Below the pieces are notes generated by a model. It saw nothing but the letters and a program-made list of their open reading frames with translations. It did no database searches and was not told where the DNA came from. A stretch of DNA of 64,000 nt from Clostridium liquoris (lineage in GTDB: Bacteria > Bacillota > Clostridia > Clostridiales > Clostridiaceae): positions 124,001-188,000 of the forward strand of contig NZ_PVXO01000005.1 in the NCBI RefSeq assembly GCF_002995785.1, in the 5' to 3' direction. The position numbers and the translations under genes are program-made. Each line of letters begins with the position of its first letter. Position 1 is the first letter of the stretch. Shown piece by piece: positions 26,150 through 34,912 of the stretch.

Positions 26150-26530
26150 ATGAGCTATAACACTAAGAATTATACCGAACAAGGCGGAGAAAAAACTGTT
26201 ATAGGCGGAACACTTGAAATCAAGGAAGGAGCCTCGGTAACGGGGCTCTCCGCCGATCCGCTTCTCGTGGCAACAGAGGAGACTCTCGGTGGTGTAAAAG
26301 CCGCCGCTGCCGGTGAGGACGATACCGTCGAAGTAAAAATCGGAGAAGACGGTAAGCTGTATGCTCCAGCATATCCTACCGATGCTACGGAGTCAGTATC
26401 AGGGTTGGTAAAAATGGCTGCTAATCAAGCCGACAGCATAGCCGAGGATACAGCCACTCTTGTCACAGATTTTAATGCTCTGCTCGCTAAACTAAAAGCG
26501 GCTGGGTTAATGGCTGCAGACGAAGCATGA
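26150..26530 (+). CDS. Head fibre protein
   Basis: 126 residues. The N-terminal part has a beta-repeat pattern (EKTVIGGTLEIKEGASVTGL), then an alanine/acid-rich stem and a helical tail (LVTDFNALLAKLKAAGLMAA). It resembles the phi29-type head fibre family found after the capsid gene in clostridial phages. Base composition is slightly more GC-rich than its neighbours. It is decorative and probably not essential. Confidence 0.8.
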   Translation: MSYNTKNYTEQGGEKTVIGGTLEIKEGASVTGLSADPLLVATEETLGGVKAAAAGEDDTVEVKIGEDGKLYAPAYPTDATESVSGLVKMAANQADSIAEDTATLVTDFNALLAKLKAAGLMAADEA

Positions 26531-26549
26531 CCGGAAGGAGGCGGACGGC

Positions 26550-26867
26550 ATGACAACTGATAATCTTCTCCCTAAAGTAAAAGCAAATCTGATCCTGACG
26601 CATGACGCAGACGATGGACTTCTGCTGCATTACATCAAAGCCGCCGTCTCTTATGCGGAAAGTTATCAGCATGTTGCTGAGGGTTATTACACTGAGAATA
26701 TTATGCCCCCAACTACTGAACAGGCAGTAATCATGCTGTCGAGTCATTTCTACGAAAGCAGAGATGGCTCGACGGCTGGTTTCTTCGCCGATAGCGTACA
26801 GGCGGGGCAGCAGGTTTGGAACACGGTGAACCTACTTCTTAGGCTAGACCGGGATTGGAAGGTGTAA
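26550..26867 (+). CDS. Head-tail connector (DNA packaging, gp6-like)
   Basis: 105 residues, all-helical by pattern (LLPKVKANLILTHDADDGLL, YIKAAVSYAESYQHV, AVIMLSSHFYESRDGS). It matches the gp6-like adaptor family that forms the ring under the portal. Its position between head and closure genes agrees. Confidence 0.88.
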   Translation: MTTDNLLPKVKANLILTHDADDGLLLHYIKAAVSYAESYQHVAEGYYTENIMPPTTEQAVIMLSSHFYESRDGSTAGFFADSVQAGQQVWNTVNLLLRLDRDWKV

Positions 26868-26870
26868 ATT

Positions 26871-27206
26871 ATGAGTTTTGGAAAGATGAACACCTTTATT
26901 GATATCATCAGTACAGAGCCTATTAAAGACAAGGATGGTTTCGCTGCTATAGGCGATAACACACTTGCCAGTGTACGTGCCTACAAGGAAGATCGGCATG
27001 GCAGTGAGCGGTGGGCAAATAGGGCATCATTTTCTTCTGCAACTTCCCTATTTAGGTTTAGAAAAATATCTGGCCTTAGGGTGACCAGTGAAATGGTCAT
27101 CGTTTGTGATGATGGCAGATATCAGATTTTAAGTGTTGATGATGTTAGAAACCGAGGTATGTATGTCGAGGTTTTAGCAGAAAAGATAGAACCAACCGTG
27201 AGGTGA
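26871..27206 (+). CDS. Head closure protein
   Basis: 111 residues, beta-rich: MNTFIDIISTEPIKDKDGFA and YQILSVDDVRNRGMYVEVLAEKI are typical of SPP1 gp16-type head-tail adaptors or stoppers. It lies immediately after the connector gene and its stop overlaps the next start region. Confidence 0.88.
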   Translation: MSFGKMNTFIDIISTEPIKDKDGFAAIGDNTLASVRAYKEDRHGSERWANRASFSSATSLFRFRKISGLRVTSEMVIVCDDGRYQILSVDDVRNRGMYVEVLAEKIEPTVR

Positions 27207-27211
27207 TGGAT

Positions 27212-27643
27212 ATGGCAAAAGTGAATATAAAGATGCCAGAAGAATTCCTTTTAAAGGTATCACGATTAGCTGACCAGACCGATGTAATTCTTCCTAAGGT
27301 TCTGGAAGTTGGCGGTGAAGTGGTATTGGATAAAGTTAAGGGAAATCTAAGTAAAGTGATTGGTAAGAATACAAAATATCCATCCAAAAGCACTGGGGAG
27401 CTACTATCTTCACTAGGACTTTCAAGTGCAAAGCAAGATAGAAACGGAAACTTCAATGTTAAAGTTGGCTTTGCCGAGCCACGTTCTGATGGTGAGAGCA
27501 ATGCTAAAATTGCCACAATCATTGAATATGGTAAGCATGGTCAGCCTGCAAAACCCTTCCTAAAGCCTGCGAGAACTGCATCTAGGAAACCTTGTATCAA
27601 TGCGATGATCGCAAAGCTAGAGGAGGAGATTGATAAAATATGA
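27212..27643 (+). CDS. HK97 gp10-family tail component
   Basis: 143 residues. It matches the HK97-gp10 putative morphogenesis family, with NTKYPSKSTGELLSSLGLS and EYGKHGQPAKPFLKPARTA. It works at the head-tail joint or in tail completion. The start is set at ATG 27212, 6 nt after GTGAGGTG; GTG 27203 and ATG 27206 are alternatives. Confidence 0.88.
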   Translation: MAKVNIKMPEEFLLKVSRLADQTDVILPKVLEVGGEVVLDKVKGNLSKVIGKNTKYPSKSTGELLSSLGLSSAKQDRNGNFNVKVGFAEPRSDGESNAKIATIIEYGKHGQPAKPFLKPARTASRKPCINAMIAKLEEEIDKI

Positions 27644-27981
27644 ATATCTTAGAGGAGCTAAATACACTTCTGACAGCAATACCTATCCCCGTAGAAACCG
27701 GGGTTTTTTCAGGTTTGGCACCGGATGAGTACGTGGTGATACTCCCACTTTCGGATGTTTTTGAAGTTCATGCGGATAACCGACCTGGCTTTGATGTGCA
27801 GGAAGCACGTATATCACTATTTTCCAAGAGCAACTACTTAGAGCGGAAGAGACAGATTACAGCGGCTTTGTTAAACGATGATTTTACAGTGACTGAGCGT
27901 AGATATATTGGTCACGAGGATGATACTGGATATCATCATTACGCCATCGACGTGGCGAAAAACTATGGAATGGAGGAATAA
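27640..27981 (+). CDS. Tail terminator/completion protein
   Basis: 113 residues with IPIPVETGVFSGLAPDEYVVI, a mixed alpha-beta pattern and a C-terminal HYAIDVAKNYGMEE. The size and the position just before the tail tube gene fit the tail terminator family. It is coupled to the previous gene by a 4-nt overlap. Confidence 0.8.
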   Translation: MNILEELNTLLTAIPIPVETGVFSGLAPDEYVVILPLSDVFEVHADNRPGFDVQEARISLFSKSNYLERKRQITAALLNDDFTVTERRYIGHEDDTGYHHYAIDVAKNYGMEE

Positions 27982-27984
27982 CAT

Positions 27985-28575
27985 ATGGCAACTATCGGTT
28001 TGGATAAACTGTACTATGCAAAAATAACCGAGGACTCAAATGGCGAGGAAACCTACGGTGTGCCTTCGGTACTCGCAAAAGCCATTACTGCCGAACTTTC
28101 GGTAGAATTGGTGGAAGCAATTCTGTATGCCGATGATGGTGCTGCCGAGGTTGTGAAGGACTTTAATAGCGGTACACTCACTCTCGGTGTAGATGACATT
28201 GGCCCGACAGTAGCAGCAGATCTAACTGGTGCGTCGACCGACGACAACGGGGTATTAATTTCTGCAAGTGAGAGTGTAGGTACACCTGTTGCAGTGGGGT
28301 TTCGTGCGCAAAAGGCCAATGGAACATATCGATATTTTTGGTTGTATCGCGTTAAGTTTGGACTACCAGCGACCAACTTACAGACAAAAGCGGATTCCAT
28401 TACCTTTTCTACACCTACTATTGAAGGAACAGTTATGCGCAGGAACAAGCTGGATGGGTTGGGCAAGCACCCCTGGAAAGCAGAAGTCACAGAAGGCGAC
28501 CCCGGTGTTTCATCGTCCACCATAACAGGCTGGTTCACTGAAGTTTATGAACCCGTATATACACCTGAACCATAG
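27985..28575 (+). CDS. Major tail tube protein
   Basis: 196 residues. ATIGLDKLYYAKITEDSNGE is the typical opening of the phi13-type major tail family, followed by a beta-rich core (FNSGTLTLGVDDIGPTVAAD, YRYFWLYRVKFGLP). It polymerises into the tail tube. It precedes the frameshifted chaperone, as in most siphoviruses. Confidence 0.93.
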   Translation: MATIGLDKLYYAKITEDSNGEETYGVPSVLAKAITAELSVELVEAILYADDGAAEVVKDFNSGTLTLGVDDIGPTVAADLTGASTDDNGVLISASESVGTPVAVGFRAQKANGTYRYFWLYRVKFGLPATNLQTKADSITFSTPTIEGTVMRRNKLDGLGKHPWKAEVTEGDPGVSSSTITGWFTEVYEPVYTPEP

Positions 28576-28586
28576 GAGGAGAAATG

Positions 28587-28973
28587 ATGGATAATGAGAG
28601 AAGTGCCACAATCAAAATAGGTGACAAAGAGTATGAACTGGTTTTAACTACACGTGCAACAAAGGCAATTGCTGGTCGTTACGGTGGTCTTGAAAATCTT
28701 GGAGAAAAACTGATGAAATCAGAAAACTTTGAGATGGCACTGGACGAGATAGTTTGGCTAATCACACTGCTTGCAAACCAGTCCATTTTAATTCGCAATC
28801 TTAAGAATAAGAACGCACCAGAAGAATTGTTGACAGAGGAAGAAGTGGAGCTTCTTACCTCACCGCTTGATTTGGCGGAATATAAAAGTGCAATCACCGA
28901 AGCAATGTTCAAAGGTGCAAAGCGCAACGTGGAAAGTGAGGAAGAAACTCCAAAAAACGTGGAAGTCGGGTAA
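28587..28973 (+). CDS. Tail assembly chaperone, short form (gpG-like)
   Basis: 128 residues. ATIKIGDKEYELVLTTRATK and IVWLITLLANQSI are typical of Firmicute phage tail chaperones that coat the tape measure protein. An ATG at 28584 is also possible; GGAGGAG lies upstream of both. A -1 slippery site A AAA AAC near the end gives a longer fusion (next entry). Confidence 0.9.
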   Translation: MDNERSATIKIGDKEYELVLTTRATKAIAGRYGGLENLGEKLMKSENFEMALDEIVWLITLLANQSILIRNLKNKNAPEELLTEEEVELLTSPLDLAEYKSAITEAMFKGAKRNVESEEETPKNVEVG

Positions 28974-29161
28974 CGGACGCTGAAGTCTTTACCCGACTTT
29001 ATTATTATGGAACAGTTCAGATGGGCATGGACGCAGAGGAATTCTGGCTTATGCCAATTGGACTGTTTTTTGATTTATGGGCTTGCCACAAGCAATGGCA
29101 TGGGATCGAAAAGCCGAAGAAAACTCGAACGATTGACGATATTATCCCACCAGGCATATAG
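28587..29161 (+). CDS. Tail assembly chaperone, -1 frameshift fusion (gpGT-like)
   Basis: The heptamer A AAA AAC (28952-28958) is in the exact zero-frame register needed for a -1 shift. After slippage the frame stays open from 28958 to TAG 29159-29161, adding about 67 residues that include RVTDAEVFTRLYYYG, MDAEEFWLMPIGLFFDLWAC and the end TIDDIIPPGI. The product is about 191 residues. Size, position and the downstream tape measure gene match the gpG/gpGT pair of lambda-like phages. No separate start site was found for the second frame. Confidence 0.85.
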
Positions 29162-29175
29162 GAGGAGGTGAAGGT

Positions 29176-31596
29176 ATGGCGGACAATTTTGGATTGAAAA
29201 TAGGCGTCGAGGGCGAGCGTGAGTTTAAGAACGCCCTACGAGATATCAATCAGTCCTTTAAGGTGCTGGGCAGTGAAATGGCACTTGTGACCAGTCAGTT
29301 TGATAAAAACGATAAATCTATCCAGTCGGTCACTGCTCGTAATGCGGTTTTGAATAAAGAAATCGACGCACAGAAAGAAAAGATTTCAACCCTTAAGGCC
29401 GCTCTTGATAATGCCACCTCCTCTTTCGGTGAAAATGACCGCCGCACTCAAAACTGGCAGATTCAGCTGAACAGAGCTCAGGCAGAACTCAATAATATGG
29501 AGCGTGAACTTCAGCAGTCTGCGGTTGAAGCAGATAATCTCGGTGAAGAGTTAGACAACTCAGGCAAAAGTGCGGAAGATTCTGGAGGTAAATTTGAAAA
29601 GCTTGGTGGTATACTCAAGGGCATCGGTGTGGCTATGGGCACAGTTGCAGTTGCTGCTGGAGCTGCTGCTATAAAATTGGGTAAAGAGGTAGTTACCCAG
29701 TTTGGGGAATTGGAGCAAAACCTAGGTGGCTCAGAAGCAGTCTTTGGAGCGTATGCTGCTTCAATTCAAAAGACCGGTGAAGAAGCCTATAGAAATCTCG
29801 GAATTTCCCAAAGTGAGTATTTGGCAACAGCTAATAAAATGGGTGCATTGTTCCAAGGCTCTGGCATTGAACAGCGAAAAAGTCTTGAATTGACAGAAAA
29901 AGCGATGCAACGTGCAGCAGATATGGCATCCGTTATGGGTATAGATATGTCTTCTGCCATGGAAGCGGTTACGGGAGCGGCAAAAGGCAACTTTACCATG
30001 ATGGATAACTTAGGTGTTGCCATGAATGCTACAAACATCGAAGCTTATGCTCTTGCTAAGGGACTAGATTTCACTTGGAATACCGCTACACAAGCGGAAA
30101 AAGCGGAAGTCGCAATGCAGATGTTTTTTGAAAACACACAGCAGTATGCCGGAAACTTTGCGAGAGAGTCAACTGAGACCATTTCTGGTTCTATTGGGTT
30201 ATTACAAGCTGCACTTGGCTCTTTTACAGCAGGACTCGGTAACGCTAATGCAGACATGACAAATTTGACGGAAAATCTTGTGGATGCATTCCGTGCAGTC
30301 GTTAAAAATATCGTGCCTGTTTTAGAAAACATCGTAACCGCACTACCGCCTGCGTTCGATGCGATATTAACAGCAATAGGTGACTTGCTTCCGATGTTGT
30401 TGGAAACTGTAACGAGCCTGTTCACGCAGGTGTTGGAGACACTCTTGAACTTATTGCCTGAACTGATTCCAGCGGCAGTAGATGCAGTAATGACGATTGT
30501 CGGTGCGTTGATTGATAATCTTCCACTGCTCATAAATGCAGCAATAGAACTGGTAACCGCACTTGTGGAGGGTATTGGCATGGCTCTACCGCAACTGATA
30601 CCCGCAGCAGTTTCGGCAGTCACGCAGATTGTTCAAGGATTAATTGATAACCTACCACTTATTTTGGATGCCGCTTTACAGTTGATAATAGGATTAGCAC
30701 AGGGATTGGTAGATGCAATACCTCAACTAACATCTGCCTTACCTGTCATCATAAAAGCAATAGTGGATTTTATAGTGGAGTCCATTCCACAGATTATTGA
30801 TGCAGGTATTCAATTATTGACTTCACTGGTTACAGCACTGCCTACTATTATCACTGCAATCGTGGAAGCAATCCCGCAGATTATCGATAGTATTATCAGT
30901 GCAGTTATTGGGTCAATTCCATTGATTATAGATGCGGGCATACGTCTATTAATATCACTCATACAGGCACTCCCGCAAATTATCACTACTGTGGTTGGGG
31001 CTATTCCGAAAATAATAACATCCTTGGTAAACGCTATTGTAGGTAACATCGACAAGATCATCTTGGCCGGTGTTCAGCTGTTTGTGGCATTAATTGCGAA
31101 TCTTCCAAGGATAATCGTAGAGATCGTCAAGGCTGTACCTCAGATTATCTCAGGATTGGTCAATGCTTTTACAAGTTATATAAGCCAGATGGCTAAAGTA
31201 GGTGGAAACTTAATCAAAGGTCTGTGGCAAGGTATTTCAGATTCAGGTGCATGGCTATGGAGTAAAATCTCTGGATTTTTCGGCAACGTTGTATCAAAGA
31301 TTAAGAATTTCTTCGGCATCAGTTCACCTTCAAAGCTATTTGCTGGAATTGGCCACAATATGGGTGAAGGTATTGGTGTAGGTTTTGAGGATGCAATGAC
31401 AGCAGTTTCAAGGGATATGCAAAATGCTGTACCCACAAACTTCGATTTGAATTACAGAGGTTCATTAGGACAAGGCAGTGCTACAGGCACAAGCATCACG
31501 CAAAATCTCTCAGTGGTGACACCAAAGGCTCTGTCTGAAAAAGAACTGGCAAGGGAGTTTAAAAACCTCTCCCGCAAGCTGGCACTTGAATATTAA
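29176..31596 (+). CDS. Tail tape measure protein
   Basis: 806 residues. The N-terminal ~125 residues are coiled coil (GEREFKNALRDINQSFKVLG). A TMP domain follows, with ETISGSIGLLQAALGSFTAGLGN near residues 335-360. Residues about 390-690 are hydrophobic helical repeats of about 38 residues with recurring (L/I)PQ(L/I)I motifs (for example AIPQIIDSIISAV). The end has GISSPSKLFAGIGHNMGEG. It sets tail length and may aid DNA entry. The hydrophobic repeats are normal for the family and do not imply a transporter. Confidence 0.95.
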   Translation: MADNFGLKIGVEGEREFKNALRDINQSFKVLGSEMALVTSQFDKNDKSIQSVTARNAVLNKEIDAQKEKISTLKAALDNATSSFGENDRRTQNWQIQLNRAQAELNNMERELQQSAVEADNLGEELDNSGKSAEDSGGKFEKLGGILKGIGVAMGTVAVAAGAAAIKLGKEVVTQFGELEQNLGGSEAVFGAYAASIQKTGEEAYRNLGISQSEYLATANKMGALFQGSGIEQRKSLELTEKAMQRAADMASVMGIDMSSAMEAVTGAAKGNFTMMDNLGVAMNATNIEAYALAKGLDFTWNTATQAEKAEVAMQMFFENTQQYAGNFARESTETISGSIGLLQAALGSFTAGLGNANADMTNLTENLVDAFRAVVKNIVPVLENIVTALPPAFDAILTAIGDLLPMLLETVTSLFTQVLETLLNLLPELIPAAVDAVMTIVGALIDNLPLLINAAIELVTALVEGIGMALPQLIPAAVSAVTQIVQGLIDNLPLILDAALQLIIGLAQGLVDAIPQLTSALPVIIKAIVDFIVESIPQIIDAGIQLLTSLVTALPTIITAIVEAIPQIIDSIISAVIGSIPLIIDAGIRLLISLIQALPQIITTVVGAIPKIITSLVNAIVGNIDKIILAGVQLFVALIANLPRIIVEIVKAVPQIISGLVNAFTSYISQMAKVGGNLIKGLWQGISDSGAWLWSKISGFFGNVVSKIKNFFGISSPSKLFAGIGHNMGEGIGVGFEDAMTAVSRDMQNAVPTNFDLNYRGSLGQGSATGTSITQNLSVVTPKALSEKELAREFKNLSRKLALEY

Positions 31597-31609
31597 AGGG
31601 GGTCTGACT

Positions 31610-32461
31610 ATGGAACTTACTTATATTAATGCAAATGGCAGGAGTATCACACTCAAACAAAGCCGCCCGTATTTTCTTACCAAGATAGACGGAACAGGCA
31701 ACATACGCCAGACCGTTAATACATTTAAGGCACCGGATCAAGACGGTGCTTTTTATATTTCCTCCACACTGGATATGCGTAATATCACGCTAGAAGGTAC
31801 GGTCGTAGCGGATTCTCTTGACGAGGCTTATGTACGGAGACAGAGATTTCTTAAGATATTTACTCCAAAAATGCGAGGGACTCTTTTGTATCGTGGACGG
31901 CAAATTGCTTGTGTGGTAGAGGAAGCAGGTTTTACTGTTTCTACTAGGCAACGCATACCAAACTTCTTTGTAAGTTTACTATGTCCATCCCCTTTCTTCG
32001 AAACATTAGATGAGGTGAGAGAGGAACTGGCATCATGGATACCTCTGTTTGAGTTTGAATTGGAGATACCAGTAAGTGGTATGGAGTTTGGAATGCGTCA
32101 GCCGAACCAAATCATCACAGTAGAAAACATTGGTGATGTATCTTGTGGATGCGAAATCGTATTTCGAGCACTGGGTACGGTTACCAACCCTGAACTACTA
32201 AACATAGACACGGGAGAATATATCCGCCTTCTCACTACAATGAGTGCTGGTGATGAACTTCGTGTGTATACCCATTTCGCTGGTAAGCGTGTGGTTCAGG
32301 TTGTAGGGTCAACGGTTACAAATGCTTTTTCACTATTGGACACCAATTCAACGTTTTTTCAGCTTGCTGCAGGTACTAACACACTGCGCTATGACGCTTC
32401 AGTTAATATGGAACTGTTGGAGGTCAGTATTTACTTTCGTCCACAATTTCTGGGGGTGTGA
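31610..32461 (+). CDS. Distal tail protein (Dit)
   Basis: 283 residues. It fits the siphovirus tail component family: RNITLEGTVVADSLDEAYVR and RIPNFFVSLLCPSPFFETLD are characteristic. It forms the hub that joins tail tube, fibres and the Tal protein. ATG 31610 follows GGGGGT. Confidence 0.9.
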   Translation: MELTYINANGRSITLKQSRPYFLTKIDGTGNIRQTVNTFKAPDQDGAFYISSTLDMRNITLEGTVVADSLDEAYVRRQRFLKIFTPKMRGTLLYRGRQIACVVEEAGFTVSTRQRIPNFFVSLLCPSPFFETLDEVREELASWIPLFEFELEIPVSGMEFGMRQPNQIITVENIGDVSCGCEIVFRALGTVTNPELLNIDTGEYIRLLTTMSAGDELRVYTHFAGKRVVQVVGSTVTNAFSLLDTNSTFFQLAAGTNTLRYDASVNMELLEVSIYFRPQFLGV

Positions 32462-32463
32462 GT

Positions 32464-34380
32464 ATGGAACTATATATCTTTAATACAAACCGGGAGCTTG
32501 TGGGCATCGTGGAATCTTTCGAATATCTTCGATGGACACGGCGTTATTCTCAGTGTGGTTCATTTGAACTAAAAGCCATCGCCACACAAGAGAATGCCGA
32601 ACTTCTAAAAGAAGGAAATATCATTTGGAAGAACGATGATGAAGAAGCTGGGATTATTGAGCATCTTTTCTTGTCTCAGACGGATCAGGAATTTATTACA
32701 GTAAGTGGTCGCTTTGCCACGTCCTTTCTTGCTAGACGCATTGTATGGCAAACGGAGAAATTGTCCGGTGACATTTCTGATTGTGTGGAGCAACTTATAG
32801 AAAATAACCTTATCAATCCTTCTGATGTAGCAAGAAAGATCAGCGGTATATCCTTTTCATCCCCAAGCCTGGATATACCCATTAGCACCCAAATTTCGTA
32901 CCGCAACTTGATGGACGCAGTGACGGAACTATGTGAAGTTTCGGAGGTTGGTATCAAGACTATTTTTACTCCTGAAACAGGGGTTTTTACAATAATGCTG
33001 TATAAGGGGACTGAATCACAGGCAGTGTTCTCTAAGGAGTATGAGAACCTAACTGAGCAGGTTTATACAGTAAGTGCAGCAGATTTTGCTAACACCGCTC
33101 TTGTTGGTGGGGAGGGCGAAGGTGCAGAGCGGACATTTGTAGCAATTACAAGTGGATCTGGAGAAACACGACATGAGATTTTTGTGGATGCTAAAGACCT
33201 ACGGGCAGAAGATTTTGGAGTGGATTATATCAATACGCTGATTTTTCGAGGGCAGAGCAAGCTAAATGAGCAAGTAATACGTTATTCCTTTGATACATCA
33301 GTTAACCCACATGGCAGCCTGACTTATAAGGTAGACTTTGACCTTGGGCAGGTCGTTAAGGTTATTTCCAAAGCATGGGGTGTATCTATGACAACACGAA
33401 TCGCTGAAGTGGAGGAGACATATGACGCGGACGGTCAAAGCATCAGCGTAGTGTTTGGAAAGAGCGAGCTAACAATAGCTCAAAAAATTCGCTCTGATAT
33501 GAGTGAGATTAAAACTGCATTATCTGCCCCAACTGGCATCTCTGATATTGCAGAAGCATTAGGCAATGTGTCAGAAACACTTGGAGATATTCATGACCTT
33601 GACCCCAATATCCAAGGAGATACTGTTACCGATAGTATCAACAATCTGTTTGGGAAACTGCCCTCACTTGAGGTAATTGTTGGAGAAGGAGCTATATCGA
33701 TCGGTCAGTATGCCCTGCACCATATGAGTCCTGGAGATGCTTTTTATTTCACCTCGTGGAGCGGCAACAAATTCAGTGATCAGCCAAGTGATGACGGGCA
33801 TGTCTTTTTGGTAAAGCATAGCGGGGATAACACGGGAAACGGATATCAGCGGGCAATGGGATTTTTTATATCTCGCAACACAATGACGTTTTATGTGATA
33901 TCTGTTTTTGTATTTAACAATCCGTCTGGTGAAGCGAACTGGTTGAATATTAATAACGATCCAATAACTACAGCACGGATTGCAAATGGAGCGGTCACTG
34001 GTACAAAGATTGCAGAACGAACGATTACTGCAACTAAAATCTCCTCTGCGTTTACTGATTACTCTATGACAGAACAAAACACGGGGCGTCTCTGGATAGA
34101 TGGTAAGGAAATATATCGAAAAGTTGTAAACATCGGCTCCCTTCCCAACGCTACTCCTGGGAGCGTAGCCCATGGTATTGCAAACCTAAGTACAGTTGTT
34201 AGTTTATCTGGCTTTGCAACAAATGGCACCAACTTCTTGCCACTACCGCTTGCACGGTATAACAACTTCGCTTCACAAATCGGTCTCTATGTGGATAAAA
34301 CAAATGTCGTTGTTGAACCAGGTATTGACCGGACAGATTATACGGGCTACGTGGTTATCGAGTATACGAAAACCATCTAG
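32464..34380 (+). CDS. Tail-associated protein, Gp37/Tal-like
   Basis: 638 residues. The N-terminal ~350 residues fit the Gp37-like siphovirus family (FNTNRELVGIVESFEYLRWTRRYSQCGSFEL, KSELTIAQKIRSDMSEIKTAL, read in parts). The C-terminal part is fibre-like, with NGAVTGTKIAERTITATKIS. It forms the tail tip and starts host contact. ATG 32464 lies 5 nt after GGGGGTG; GTG 32458 is the upstream alternative. Confidence 0.85.
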   Translation: MELYIFNTNRELVGIVESFEYLRWTRRYSQCGSFELKAIATQENAELLKEGNIIWKNDDEEAGIIEHLFLSQTDQEFITVSGRFATSFLARRIVWQTEKLSGDISDCVEQLIENNLINPSDVARKISGISFSSPSLDIPISTQISYRNLMDAVTELCEVSEVGIKTIFTPETGVFTIMLYKGTESQAVFSKEYENLTEQVYTVSAADFANTALVGGEGEGAERTFVAITSGSGETRHEIFVDAKDLRAEDFGVDYINTLIFRGQSKLNEQVIRYSFDTSVNPHGSLTYKVDFDLGQVVKVISKAWGVSMTTRIAEVEETYDADGQSISVVFGKSELTIAQKIRSDMSEIKTALSAPTGISDIAEALGNVSETLGDIHDLDPNIQGDTVTDSINNLFGKLPSLEVIVGEGAISIGQYALHHMSPGDAFYFTSWSGNKFSDQPSDDGHVFLVKHSGDNTGNGYQRAMGFFISRNTMTFYVISVFVFNNPSGEANWLNINNDPITTARIANGAVTGTKIAERTITATKISSAFTDYSMTEQNTGRLWIDGKEIYRKVVNIGSLPNATPGSVAHGIANLSTVVSLSGFATNGTNFLPLPLARYNNFASQIGLYVDKTNVVVEPGIDRTDYTGYVVIEYTKTI

Positions 34381-34397
34381 GAAGGAGGAATTTTTGT

Positions 34398-34901
34398 ATG
34401 GAGAAAAGCGGTTTTTTTAATTCATCCGATGGAGATAGAGTCTATGATGCCACGGATTTTGCAGCATACTTTGGAAGTCTTGTTTCAAACGGGATATTTT
34501 ATAAAACAGCTACAAATCTGCAGGTATCACCAGGGATGGGATTGGCAGTAAGCGTGGCGGCTGGAAGTGCGTGGATTAATGGATATAGATATGAGAATAC
34601 AGATGCGTTAAATATGCCTCTCACAACAGCACACGGTAGCAATCCACGCATTGACCGGATTGTTGTTCGCTTAAGTCAAATCAGCAGGAGTATTCAGCTT
34701 GCAGTTGTTACCGGTACTCCAGCTGCTACACCAGTAGCTCCTGATTTAACAAGAACCAGCGATGTATATGAACTCGGTATTGCAGAAGTTCTTGTACCTG
34801 CTGCGGCTACATCAATTGCAGCAAATAACATTACTGATACCAGATTAAACACCAGCCTTTGTGGGTTAGTGAACTCATTGGTATCGGCGGTTTACGAGTG
34901 A
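34398..34901 (+). CDS. Baseplate/receptor-binding connector protein
   Basis: 167 residues: EKSGFFNSSDGDRVYDATDF, AAYFGSLVSNGIFY, LAVSVAAGSAWINGYRYEN. This pattern is common in Firmicute phage baseplate proteins that link the tail tip to fibres. It lies between Tal and the large fibre gene. The exact role is inferred from position. Confidence 0.75.
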   Translation: MEKSGFFNSSDGDRVYDATDFAAYFGSLVSNGIFYKTATNLQVSPGMGLAVSVAAGSAWINGYRYENTDALNMPLTTAHGSNPRIDRIVVRLSQISRSIQLAVVTGTPAATPVAPDLTRTSDVYELGIAEVLVPAAATSIAANNITDTRLNTSLCGLVNSLVSAVYE

Positions 34902-34912
34902 GGTGAATTTCT

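Noticed and set aside
28053-28538. Long minus-strand ORF opposite the major tail gene
   Set aside because: It is the shadow of a well-supported structural gene, with no ribosome binding site or family match.
30045-30623. 192-codon minus-strand ORF opposite the tape measure gene
   Set aside because: It arises from the repetitive hydrophobic coding of the tape measure protein on the other strand.
30300-31200. Many hydrophobic stretches suggesting a membrane protein
   Set aside because: They belong to the tape measure protein, where hydrophobic helical repeats are normal.
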